NCBI RefSeq assembly: GCF_025943985.1
Contig: NZ_JAPCWE010000007.1
Location: forward strand, 1-64,000
DNA from: Anaerorudis cellulosivorans
GTDB taxonomy: Bacteria > Bacteroidota > Bacteroidia > Bacteroidales > Dysgonomonadaceae
Reading direction: 5' to 3'
Length of the DNA stretch: 64,000 bases
Part shown: piece after piece, positions 1 through 7,025 of the stretch
Position numbering within the stretch: position 1 is the stretch's first letter
How the letters are laid out: every line of letters starts with the position of its first letter
The notes under the pieces: generated by a model
Told to the model about the DNA's origin: nothing
Seen by the model: only the letters and a program-made list of their open reading frames with translations
Database searches by the model: none
Made by a program: the position numbers and the translations under genes

Positions 1-2
1 AT

Positions 3-95
3 AAAACTCATCTTAGAGACCTCTTTGACAAAACTAAATTTCAAAATGACAAAGAACGATTTAGACCTAATGGCCCAAGTTTATTTGATTATTAA
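3..95 (+). CDS. C-terminal end of an unidentified protein (partial at window edge)
   Basis: Reading frame 3 is open from the first bases to a TAA at 93-95, giving 30 codons that end in ..RPNGPSLFDY. The composition (charged, no rare-codon runs, finishing just before a hairpin) looks like a real protein tail rather than chance; frame 1 is also open here, so the call is not certain. Nothing in 30 residues identifies the family. It converges on the minus-strand cupin gene. Confidence 0.4.
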   Translation, partial: KTHLRDLFDKTKFQNDKERFRPNGPSLFDY

Positions 96-99
96 TAAA

Positions 100-118
100 G
101 TCCCAATTTTAATGGGAC
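100..118. terminator. small hairpin between convergent genes
   Basis: GTCCCA at 100-105 pairs with TGGGAC at 113-118 around a 7-nt loop. It sits between the plus-strand protein tail and the minus-strand cupin gene and overlaps the cupin stop codon. No strong T-run follows on either strand, so this is only a possible bidirectional terminator. Confidence 0.3.
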
Positions 119-451
119 ACTAGTGATCTATCTACTTGAATAAAAAATGTAGAATCAGCATATCCTTTATAAATCTTACCAAAATGTATAACATTGAAGG
201 GAATGTAATATATGTCACCTTTTCTAAAAGTCTTTAAGACGCCATCAATTATCAAATCGATCTTACTTTCGAGTACAATTCCCCATTGGCTTCCATGTGA
301 ATGTGGTAGCAAATCTTCATCCTCGCTAAATTCCATAAATATTATTTGATGCTCTGTCGCTTGTAAAAAAATATGCTTTAATACCATTTAATTGAATATC
401 TGCTTCAGGTAAATTTATTATATCATCAGGAAAAAATAGATAGCATATCAC
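109..451 (-). pseudogene. cupin-fold protein, frameshifted in a homopolymer
   Basis: The intact downstream frame (387 to 109) encodes a single-domain cupin: a conserved stretch with HSHGSQWG, a following G-D-x-Y-x-I-P turn and an HFGKI segment, the usual two cupin boxes with histidine metal ligands. The frame upstream of its ATG also reads sensibly: from a GTG at 451-449, two bases past the stop of the DinB-like gene, it gives ..DIINLPEADIQLNGIKAYF. The two halves join in one frame if the run of seven A at 365-371 (T7 on the coding strand) loses one base. I therefore read this as one cupin gene of about 113 residues with a +1 slip. A sequencing error or phase-variable slippage is possible. 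It forms an operon with the DinB-like gene. Substrate unknown. Confidence 0.65.
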
Positions 452-452
452 T

Positions 453-917
453 TTATTTATCAATCAATTCTTGAATCTCATTTAAATGTAACTCGATATG
501 TCCTAAATATCCTTCAATCATTTGTCGAAGTGTTACAGTAATATCCTCAAAGCTTTGCCATGAGTTATCAAGCTTAGTCTGGTCAACGGATTTAATTACT
601 TGAATCATATGCAGGTTATAATACTTCCAAAGTTGAATTATCGTAAACCAATCTTCATTTTGGTAATCTTGCAAAGCAATCCACAAATCATTATCCTGCT
701 GATAATCTGGAAAAACAAGTTTTGCATTATATTGCAATCTAATCATTCGTTGATGATTATTAGCAGCAGAATCAATCAAATGACCAAGAATCTGTTTAAT
801 AGTCCTGTTTTGCTTATTTCGCTTTTGGGTAATGGTCTCAACAGGTAAATTAATTAATTTTTGTTCCCATTTGTCAATGTACTGATTAATTCCGTTTGTT
901 ACATTTGAAAAATCCAT
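453..917 (-). CDS. DinB/YfiT-like four-helix-bundle protein
   Basis: 154 residues. Conserved pattern of the DinB superfamily: an N-terminal helix with a K-x-W-E-x-K-L motif, then LGHLIDSAANNH (about residues 45-56) and a late GHIELHLNEI (about 139-148), which supply the histidines that bind a divalent metal in this fold. Many members are thiol-S-transferases or of unknown activity, so no substrate is assigned. It is immediately followed (2 bp) by the disrupted cupin gene. Its start lies about 45 bp past an attC-like repeat, as a first gene of a cassette would. DinB-like and cupin genes are common cargo of mobile cassettes. Confidence 0.8.
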   Translation of the reverse strand: MDFSNVTNGINQYIDKWEQKLINLPVETITQKRNKQNRTIKQILGHLIDSAANNHQRMIRLQYNAKLVFPDYQQDNDLWIALQDYQNEDWFTIIQLWKYYNLHMIQVIKSVDQTKLDNSWQSFEDITVTLRQMIEGYLGHIELHLNEIQELIDK

Positions 918-964
918 AATTGTTCTTTAAAATTATTATTAAAAAAAATCACTCTTTTCATGTG

Positions 965-1095
965 GCACAACGGTTACGTGTATGAGTAGTGGCGAGCTTC
1001 GGAGCACTTTCCTGTCAAGTTACACCGAATTTGATGCGAGGCAGAATGTTCGAATACGCTACATCCCTTGCCATTACTTATACACGATGTTGTGC
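965..1095 (-). repeat. attC-like imperfect inverted repeat 1
   Basis: GCACAAC (965-971) and GTTGTGC (1089-1095) are perfect complements at the ends of a 131-bp element. The arms continue: CGTGTATGAGTAGTGGC on the left pairs with GCCATTACTTATACACG on the right with two mismatches and one three-base bulge next to the terminal boxes. The right end is 9 bp beyond the stop codon of the minus-strand membrane-protein gene. This architecture (short terminal boxes ending GTT/AAC, bulged arms, placement right behind a stop) is that of an integron attC recombination site read on the minus strand. The terminal box differs from consensus GTTRRRY at one base. No integrase is in the window, so the assignment rests on structure alone. 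Confidence 0.45.
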
Positions 1096-1104
1096 GTTCG
1101 TGCT

Positions 1105-1791
1105 TTATTTATGTTCTTGTTTTATTTTTTTTATAAATCTAATTGAAGAAATAGTTATTATAGTGAATCCAAGTCCAATACCCAAATTCATAAAAACAAA
1201 TGTTACTAAGTCTATTTGAAATAAATAGCCAATCCCCCCAAATATACATGAAATAGCACTTATTAATAACCCAAGTCTTATTCCTTTTGTCCCTGATTTA
1301 GGAATTAATCCTAAATACATAAAAAGACTAGATAGAGCTAAAAACAAAGTCCAGCCAAGCATATTTACAGAGGACAAAAACGAAGTTGGGTTTGATTGAA
1401 GAAAATGCTCTAATCCAGAATATTCATTTTCAGCAATTGCAAATTGAACGGAACTTATTTGTACAAAATAATGAATTGATGAAACCAGAGCAAACATGAT
1501 TGAAAATACAATTCCAATCTTTGCAAGTATTTTTCTTTCAGTTGTAGCGAATTCATAAAAGACTATTGTTAATATCATGTATGCCAAACTGAAAATAATC
1601 ATAAAGGATTTTGCTAAATATTGAAAGAATTGACTATTACTTTTATAGTAATCAATGTAATCTTCAATATTTGTCCAGTTAAAAAGAGGTGCCTGAATCG
1701 CAATTCCAATAAACGAAATAATCCAAACTATAAATGAGGTCAAACAAATTATAGCTGACCATAAGCCTATATTCAAAATATTTTTATTCAT
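1105..1791 (-). CDS. multi-pass membrane protein of unknown function (DUF4386-like?)
   Basis: 228 residues with about six hydrophobic segments (around residues 12-32, 60-80, 93-112, 140-160, 172-192, 198-218) and a lysine-rich C-terminus (IKKIKQEHK) that should be cytoplasmic. I do not recognise a catalytic motif; the general layout resembles DUF4386-type cassette proteins, but this is a weak guess. The stop codon is 9 bp from an attC-like repeat, and a small unknown gene lies 47 bp upstream on the same strand, so both may belong to one cassette. Base composition is markedly AT-rich compared with the dnaK region. Confidence 0.7.
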   Translation of the reverse strand: MNKNILNIGLWSAIICLTSFIVWIISFIGIAIQAPLFNWTNIEDYIDYYKSNSQFFQYLAKSFMIIFSLAYMILTIVFYEFATTERKILAKIGIVFSIMFALVSSIHYFVQISSVQFAIAENEYSGLEHFLQSNPTSFLSSVNMLGWTLFLALSSLFMYLGLIPKSGTKGIRLGLLISAISCIFGGIGYLFQIDLVTFVFMNLGIGLGFTIITISSIRFIKKIKQEHK

Positions 1792-1838
1792 GTTTTAAAA
1801 GTTTTAACAATATTAATAAATAGATGATATTGAATCTG

Positions 1839-2216
1839 TTAGACAAATAATCTTAATTCATATTCTGAATCATCTAAATATAATATATTAAAAAGGAATC
1901 TACTTATTAATAAAGTCTTAATGCCATTAACCTTGTGATTTTGAATAGTTAAGGATTGGATATTTATGTTGTTTGTAATTCTTACTATTAGTGTAAAATC
2001 CGGTCTGTTTTGTAAAAATATGGAAAGCTTCTTTTGCATTTCTTTTGCAGGTTTTACAAAATAGCAAATTCTTCCTCTTGATTCTAATCTCTGTTTTTCA
2101 GATACAATCTCCGTTTTTATTATTCGATCATTCCAAATGAAAATTTCAAATAACTTTCCGATTGGTAAGCTAATTGAAAATATTGAAAAGAGTAATATTT
2201 TATAAACTATGTTCAT
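1839..2216 (-). CDS. small hypothetical protein with N-terminal hydrophobic segment
   Basis: 125 residues. The first 25 (MNIVYKILLFSIFSISLPIG) form a signal anchor or signal peptide, followed by a basic soluble region. No family recognised. It precedes the membrane-protein gene on the same strand by 47 bp, and an attC-like boundary at 2264 lies 48 bp upstream, so the two genes may travel together. Confidence 0.5.
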   Translation of the reverse strand: MNIVYKILLFSIFSISLPIGKLFEIFIWNDRIIKTEIVSEKQRLESRGRICYFVKPAKEMQKKLSIFLQNRPDFTLIVRITNNINIQSLTIQNHKVNGIKTLLISRFLFNILYLDDSEYELRLFV

Positions 2217-2263
2217 TTAGTACTCAGTTGCTTATTGCTTAGTAAAGTGTCTTTTAGCATGAC

Positions 2264-2342
2264 GCACAACGTCTTATTTACGTAATAAATATATAACATG
2301 CGTAAATACAAAATTTAAAACTTGCGTAAACCACTGTCGCGC
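2264..2342 (-). repeat. attC-like imperfect inverted repeat 2 (degenerate)
   Basis: Left box GCACAAC (2264-2270) is identical to that of repeat 1. The right box GTCGCGC (2336-2342) pairs only partly. Inner arms TTTACGTAA and TTGCGTAAA are near complements, and a second perfect pair TATTTACG / CGTAAATA lies inside. The identical left box argues that it belongs to the same family as the 965-1095 element. Confidence 0.3.
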
Positions 2343-2508
2343 TTATGCTTGATATCGAATGATAAATTATTTGATATCAGTATGATAATTTTTTTAATAA
2401 AAATATTTGGATTTACGAATGTCTTGTCATTTTTTTACTTGTGGCGTCAGAAATCCGTTTACTCTTTATCCTCTTAAACAACCATTTTAAGTCCATTTCA
2501 TTACCTTG

Positions 2509-2580
2509 TTTCTTTCCATCAATTTTGGGTTTACTTTACCATAACCCCGACAAATTTATACAATAATTTCAATTATTCAA
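2509..2580. repeat. 72-bp perfect direct repeat, copy 1
   Basis: Bases 2509-2580 are identical to 4482-4553 (offset 1973). Flanking bases differ on both sides, so the identity ends sharply. The repeat brackets the TIR-like relic, the DUF6624-like gene and attC-like repeat 3. Confidence 0.95.
2551..2580 (-). promoter_or_regulatory. Bacteroidetes-type promoter inside repeat copy 1
   Basis: On the minus strand TTG (2580-2578) is followed after 19 nt by TAAATTTG (2558-2551), matching the -33 TTG / -7 TAnnTTTG consensus. Only a very short reading frame lies downstream. Confidence 0.5.
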
Positions 2581-3015
2581 AACAAATTAAAAAAATGATC
2601 ATTATCCCATAAAAAAGTAATCCGGAAATCAGCAAATCATAGATAACTATCTGGTTTACACATATTATTTTAAATCCCCTTGCTCTCTCCGATTTATAAT
2701 CAGTGGTTTGCTTGTCCAAACAATTCGGTTCAAATCACATTAGTAAATATCAAGTTCCCTTACTTTATTTTATGAAAACTTGAATTTTCTAAAAGCCTCA
2801 AATGGATCGTTATATTTTTAAATTCAAAAGGATTTTTCTGTGAATTTCAAAAACAACACTTAAAAATTTTTCGGATTGAAAATTCTCGCTGATAAGTTTG
2901 ATAGGAGTTCCGGCTTTCAAGCAGGGGGTTGTTTATCATTCCCTTAGTTCGGAGGTTGTTGACCTTCGGTTATGGAGATTATTACCTTTCAAAAAAAATC
3001 TGCTTCGACAAGTGA

Positions 3016-3954
3016 TTAATTGTTTTTCAGCATTTGCTCCTTTTTATATTCTTCCAGGTTCCATTCAATTCCCCAATTTTTCACATATTCCGAAATTGGA
3101 CCCAGCCCAACTTCCGCTCTTCTCTTGTCAACATTATCAGGATCTTCAATTGGACTGACAAAATATTTACCTTTCTTTTCATCATAATAGAGTTGACTGC
3201 CATAGATTTGTTTTCTACCTTCCCATATTGCAATTCTATCCTCGAGCAATGCTAAATTTGCAGCGTTGGCATTTCCTTTCTTAACTGCCTCTCTCATCAT
3301 GGGCAAGTATTTTTTCTGCGTTTCCAAATCGGAATGTTGAATAACCAGAAAGATCGTCATACTTGCCTGCTCACCAACAAGGTCTTTCCCTACCCATCCT
3401 TTTTTATCCAATATATTTTCGATTTTCTGTAAATTGATGCTGTCAATTTTTATCATTATTTGCGCTAAACTATCAGCAACACTACTTTTAAAACCATATT
3501 GTTTCTCTGCCTCAATAAACTGATGACGAATATTCTGATCATCATAAAAAATTTGGATAAGCTCTTTTTGCAATGATTTATCGTAATTAGCTTCCAAAAT
3601 ATCCAACTTTTTCTGAACTTTTTCCAATAATGCTTCCCATCTTTCATCTTTGTGCAAATTATTCAGATCCGGGTCTCTTTTTATTTGTTCCATATTTGTA
3701 AATCCTTTATCTACAGCAAGATTAAGCCATCTGAATGCGGTATCGGGATCATTGGCTAATGAAGCAGTGCAAGCAGCATTGTACAAGTGTTTTTCCTGAT
3801 TGATGGTAAAAGCCAATTTAAAATATTCCTCAGCCATTTTATAATTTTTTACCCAGTAGCAGGAATCAGCCTTGTGAATATAAGTATCATAATCCTGAGC
3901 CATTACAAGGCAAGGGAAAATACATACTGTTAAAATCATAATTTTTTGTTTCAT
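3016..3954 (-). CDS. secreted DUF6624-like protein with TPR-like N-terminal region
   Basis: 312 residues from the ATG at 3954; an upstream GTG start would add 16 residues that derive from the tail of the TIR-like relic, and the ATG directly precedes a good signal peptide (MKQKIMILTVCIFPCLVMAQ). Residues about 20-95 look like TPR/'end of group' helices (A-E-E-Y-F..YNAAC). The C-terminal half carries the DUF6624 signature (LEDRIAIWEGRKQIYGSQ and a Y-x-V-x-P-I-E-D region near residue 270). Such proteins are exported in Bacteroidetes; their role is unknown. The 5' end abuts a decayed TIR-like gene with no room for its own promoter outside that relic. Confidence 0.75.
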   Translation of the reverse strand: MKQKIMILTVCIFPCLVMAQDYDTYIHKADSCYWVKNYKMAEEYFKLAFTINQEKHLYNAACTASLANDPDTAFRWLNLAVDKGFTNMEQIKRDPDLNNLHKDERWEALLEKVQKKLDILEANYDKSLQKELIQIFYDDQNIRHQFIEAEKQYGFKSSVADSLAQIMIKIDSINLQKIENILDKKGWVGKDLVGEQASMTIFLVIQHSDLETQKKYLPMMREAVKKGNANAANLALLEDRIAIWEGRKQIYGSQLYYDEKKGKYFVSPIEDPDNVDKRRAEVGLGPISEYVKNWGIEWNLEEYKKEQMLKNN

Positions 3955-3967
3955 TTTTCTGTGTATT

Positions 3968-4239
3968 TTAATAAGTTGGAATATTTTTTTCTTCTTTAGC
4001 ACATTCTATTTTCCACTTCTGTCCACTTGAAGAAAGCGAATTTTTGCTAATCAATAAATAACACCGTCTGAACGTCTAATTCTAGTCCGCACCTTTTCTT
4101 TCCACTCTGAGCTTTATGGCTCTTTCACGGACATATCAATAAATTCATAGGGTACTCTTGGGTGCAATGATTGTCCTTTTAATAAATCTCTTTGTCTGAC
4201 ATCTTCAATTGCGAAGGCGATAAATAATACTTTACTCAT
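3968..4239 (-). pseudogene. decayed TIR-like domain protein
   Basis: From ATG 4239 the translation gives MSKVLFIAFAIEDVRQRD, then YEFIDMSVKEP and a TAA stop. The same frame continues as SSEWKEKVRTRIRRSDGVI. After a further stop a shift of one frame restores ISKNSLSSSGQKW and KIECAKEEKNIPTY to a stop at 3968-3970. These blocks are, in order, the conserved blocks of the MTH538/DUF1863-type TIR-like domain (F-I-D-M-S-V-K-x-P, DGVI..ISKN, W-x-I-x-C-A-x-E). TIR-like proteins of this kind act in NAD+- or signal-based phage defence (e.g. ThsB of Thoeris) or in toxin roles. One nonsense change and one frameshift make it inactive. It begins 45 bp beyond an attC-like repeat. Confidence 0.8.
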
Positions 4240-4283
4240 AAGCTGTATATTTTAAATTTTAGGGTGTCATTCTGTATGACATA

Positions 4284-4377
4284 TAACATCACGAGCGTAT
4301 CTAAAGTTCGCCGATAGGGCGAATTTGAGCGAAGGTGCGAAGCACTGAAGCCAGATAAGCTCTGTTAGGCGATGTTA
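4284..4377 (-). repeat. attC-like imperfect inverted repeat 3
   Basis: TAACATC (4284-4290) pairs with GATGTTA (4371-4377). An inner pair GAGCGTATCT / AGATAAGCTC follows, with unequal bulges (2 nt on one side, 8 nt on the other). The 8-nt bulge contains GTTAGGC (4364-4370), an exact match to the attC core GTTRRRY. Two further small hairpins (TTCGCCGATAGGGCGAA and GTGCGAAGCAC) lie in the centre. The right end is 6 bp past the stop of a short minus-strand reading frame, the same placement as repeat 1. Confidence 0.45.
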
Positions 4378-4383
4378 CCGCTA

Positions 4384-4446
4384 TTATTTGATCCTCCTCC
4401 CAATCTCTCTTGCTTTTTTGAGATGTTTTTCCGGTATATCTTTCAT
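4384..4446 (-). CDS. short basic reading frame, possible gene tail
   Basis: 20 codons ending ..KKAREIGRRIK before TAA at 4384-4386. The frame is open for a further 14 codons upstream to a TGA. The charged helical sequence and its position directly in front of an attC-like repeat suggest the 3' end of a lost cassette gene, now joined to the 72-bp repeat. Too short to identify. Confidence 0.25.
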   Translation of the reverse strand: MKDIPEKHLKKAREIGRRIK

Positions 4447-4481
4447 CGTTAATGTGCCTGGCAATATAAATGTGCTAATTA

Positions 4482-4553
4482 TTTCTTTCCATCAATTTTG
4501 GGTTTACTTTACCATAACCCCGACAAATTTATACAATAATTTCAATTATTCAA
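4482..4553. repeat. 72-bp perfect direct repeat, copy 2
   Basis: Identical to 2509-2580. In this copy the sequence runs directly into the short reading frame at 4384-4446 on the minus strand. Confidence 0.95.
4524..4553 (-). promoter_or_regulatory. Bacteroidetes-type promoter inside repeat copy 2
   Basis: TTG (4553-4551), 19 nt, then TAAATTTG (4531-4524) on the minus strand. It faces the short frame, the TIR-like relic and the DUF6624-like gene, and may be what still drives the latter. Confidence 0.5.
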
Positions 4554-4763
4554 TAGTGTGTTATATTTTTAGTTAGATAATTGTAAATCAATAAAATAAG
4601 TTATATTTTATTTGGGTAATTCCCTGACAATTAGTATCTTTATAGATTGCTCAACTACTTTATAAAGTATGATTTTCACGGGAGTTAACACCTTTAATTC
4701 AATTGTCAGTAACGCTTTGAAAAAACACCATATATAACCGAAAATAAGAAAAATATTTGCCAA

Positions 4764-4796
4764 CAAAAAAAGGTGCAACCTTTTGAGCTACACCTT
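4764..4796 (-). terminator. rho-independent terminator of dnaK
   Basis: On the minus strand, 36 bp after the dnaK stop, AAGGTGTAGC.. pairs with ..GGTTGCACCTT (stem about 10 bp including G-U pairs, loop near CAAAA), followed by seven T. Confidence 0.75.
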
Positions 4797-4831
4797 CTTA
4801 TCTATTTTTGACAGATGGTTATTTATCTATC

Positions 4832-6757
4832 TTACTTCACTTCCTCAAAATCGACATCCGTTACATCGTCGCTGCCTTTGTCGCTGCTACCTCCTTGAGA
4901 CTGACCGCCACCTTGAGAGCCTGCTTGCTGTCCTCCGGCAGCTCCTGCACCGGCATTAGCTGCGTTGTACATCTCTTGCGAAGCAGCCTGGAATGCAGCA
5001 TTCAACTCGTTTGTTGCTCTGTCGATTTCATCGAGATTCTGCGCTTTGTGAGCCTCTTTCAGCCTGTTGAGAGCAGCTTCAATCGGGCCTTTCTTATCGG
5101 CAGGTAACTTATCGCCCAGATCTTTCAATTGTTTCTCCGTCTGGAAAATCAAGGCATCGGCCTGATTCAGCTTGTCCACACGTTCTTTCTCTTTTCTGTC
5201 GGCTTCGGCATTGGCTGCAGCTTCCTCCTTCATCCGCTTGATTTCGTCTTCGGTGAGACCCGAAGAAGCTTCGATGCGGATATGCTGTTCTTTGCCCGTT
5301 GCCTTATCCTTTGCCGTAACATTCAGAATGCCGTTGGCATCGATATCGAAGGTAACTTCAATCTGAGGTACTCCGCGTGGTGCGGGTGGTATTCCGTCCA
5401 ACGTAAACACGCCGATCTGTTTATTGTCGCGCGCCATAGGCCGTTCACCCTGGAGCACATTGATCTGAACCGACGATTGATTATCGGCCGCAGTGGAGAA
5501 AATCTCGCTCTTGCGGGTAGGTATGGTCGTATTGGCTTCGATCAGTTTGGTCATCACGCCGCCCAATGTTTCGATACCCAGCGACAGCGGAGTAACGTCG
5601 AGCAGCAATACGTCTTTGATTTCGCCCGACAAAATGGCACCCTGAATGGCTGCACCTATGGCAACAACCTCATCGGGATTCACACTCTTGTTGGGAGCTT
5701 TGCCGAAAAATTTCTCTACCAAAGCCTGTACTGCCGGAATACGGGTCGATCCACCTACCAATATGACTTCATTTATTTCGGATGTACTCAAACCGGCATC
5801 GTTCAACGCCTGACGGCAAGGAGGAATGCATCGTTGCAGCAGATCGTCGATCAGTTGTTCGAATTTGGCTCGGGTAAGCGTTTTCACCAGGTGTTTGGGT
5901 ATTCCGTTTACCGGCATAATATACGGCAGATTGATTTCGGTAGTTGTAGTACTCGAGAGCTCTATTTTGGCTTTTTCTGCAGCCTCTTTCAACCGCTGCA
6001 ATGCCATGGGATCCTTACGCAGATCCACCCCTTCTTCTTTCTTAAATTCTTCTGCCAACCAGTCGATGATGCGTTGGTCAAAATCGTCACCTCCCAAATG
6101 GGTATCGCCATTGGTCGATTTTACTTCAAAAACGCCGTCACCAAGTTCCAAAATAGAGATATCGAACGTACCACCTCCCAGGTCGAACACGGCAATTTTG
6201 AGATCTTTGCTCTTTTTATCCAACCCATACGCCAATGCGGCAGCTGTAGGTTCGTTTACGATACGGCGCACATTCAATCCGGCAATTTCGCCTGCCTCTT
6301 TGGTGGCTTGACGTTGCGAATCGTTAAAATATGCAGGCACCGTAATCACGGCATCAGTCACCTTGGTTCCCAAATAATCCTCGGCCGTCTGTTTCATCTT
6401 CTGAAGAATCATGGCCGAAATTTCCTGCGGCGTATATAAATGTCCGTCGATATTTACACGAGGCGTATTGTTTTCACCCCTTTCTATTTTATAAGGCATT
6501 TGCGAAATTTCGTTCAACACCTCGTCATACTTGCGACCCATGAAACGTTTGATGGACGATACCGTTCTTGTCGGGTTTATGATAGCCTGACGTTTTGCAG
6601 GATCGCCAACTTTCCTTTCTCCGTTATCCAAAAAAGCCACTACCGATGGCGTGGTTCGTTTTCCTTCGTTGTTGGGGATAACTACAGGGTCGTTCCCTTC
6701 CATCACGGCAACACAGGAATTGGTTGTACCTAAGTCTATTCCGATTATCTTTCCCAT
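4832..6757 (-). CDS. dnaK: molecular chaperone DnaK (Hsp70)
   Basis: 641 residues, the normal length for bacterial DnaK. ATP-dependent chaperone of the cytoplasm that binds unfolded segments and works with a J-protein and GrpE. The N-terminal ATPase domain shows [11 protein letters not shown] (residue 4 on), the [10 protein letters not shown] segment, DLGGGTFD near residue 195 and [10 protein letters not shown] near 340. The substrate-binding domain follows, and the C-terminus is Gly/Gln-rich, ending in the acidic [11 protein letters not shown] tail. No grpE or dnaJ is adjacent; the J-protein CbpA is encoded 8.6 kb away. Its GC content is clearly higher than the accessory strip to the left, marking the start of core chromosome. 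A divergent promoter region of 270 bp separates it from the DUF4301 gene. Confidence 0.98.
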   Translation of the reverse strand: MGKIIGIDLGTTNSCVAVMEGNDPVVIPNNEGKRTTPSVVAFLDNGERKVGDPAKRQAIINPTRTVSSIKRFMGRKYDEVLNEISQMPYKIERGENNTPRVNIDGHLYTPQEISAMILQKMKQTAEDYLGTKVTDAVITVPAYFNDSQRQATKEAGEIAGLNVRRIVNEPTAAALAYGLDKKSKDLKIAVFDLGGGTFDISILELGDGVFEVKSTNGDTHLGGDDFDQRIIDWLAEEFKKEEGVDLRKDPMALQRLKEAAEKAKIELSSTTTTEINLPYIMPVNGIPKHLVKTLTRAKFEQLIDDLLQRCIPPCRQALNDAGLSTSEINEVILVGGSTRIPAVQALVEKFFGKAPNKSVNPDEVVAIGAAIQGAILSGEIKDVLLLDVTPLSLGIETLGGVMTKLIEANTTIPTRKSEIFSTAADNQSSVQINVLQGERPMARDNKQIGVFTLDGIPPAPRGVPQIEVTFDIDANGILNVTAKDKATGKEQHIRIEASSGLTEDEIKRMKEEAAANAEADRKEKERVDKLNQADALIFQTEKQLKDLGDKLPADKKGPIEAALNRLKEAHKAQNLDEIDRATNELNAAFQAASQEMYNAANAGAGAAGGQQAGSQGGGQSQGGSSDKGSDDVTDVDFEEVK

Positions 6758-6904
6758 AATTCGTATTATTTTTATAAATTGATTTCATTTTTATTCCATT
6801 CTATCTTTTTCAAATGATATGCCAAACACGAAACATTCGGCTTTTTATGACATAATGTCGGATTTAAAGTTATTTTTAGTTTTTCACGACTTCCTTTTCC
6901 CAAA

Positions 6905-6938
6905 TTTGGTACTTTATTCGTAAAAATAAGTATCTTTG
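6905..6938 (+). promoter_or_regulatory. probable promoter of the DUF4301 gene
   Basis: TTTG at 6905-6908 and TATCTTTG at 6931-6938 with a 22-nt spacer, slightly longer than usual. The ATG at 7026 is 88 bp downstream. Confidence 0.45.
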
Positions 6939-7025
6939 AAACGATAAAATCGGTCAGCGTTGTGTTTACACCATGGCGCAAGACGTGTTTATGATGATGT
7001 TTTATTGATAAAAACGGTTAACATT

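Larger units (their letters stand above)
2343..3015. other. gene-poor AT-rich stretch
   Basis: No convincing gene. It holds the first copy of the 72-bp direct repeat (2509-2580) with its minus-strand promoter. Downstream of that promoter is a 27-codon minus-strand reading frame (2413-2496, starts MDLKWLFK, lysine/arginine-rich) that I cannot support as a gene. A GC-richer patch at about 2900-2985 differs in composition from its surroundings but shows no feature I recognise. Confidence 0.5.

Noticed and set aside
2700-2760. tRNA-like GGTTCAAATC motif near 2728
   Set aside because: No acceptor or anticodon stems can be formed around it.
5129-6439. 436-codon open frame on the plus strand opposite dnaK
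   Set aside because: It is fully antisense to the conserved dnaK coding region, has no family resemblance and an amino-acid mix (Cys, Phe, Arg, Gln rich) typical of antisense frames in biased coding DNA.
6960-7025. Upstream ATG as start of the DUF4301 protein
   Set aside because: The extra 22 residues (MCLHHGARRV..) are unlike the family, and a promoter -7 element ends only 22 bp before it, whereas the ATG at 7026 begins the conserved MFTPEDR.
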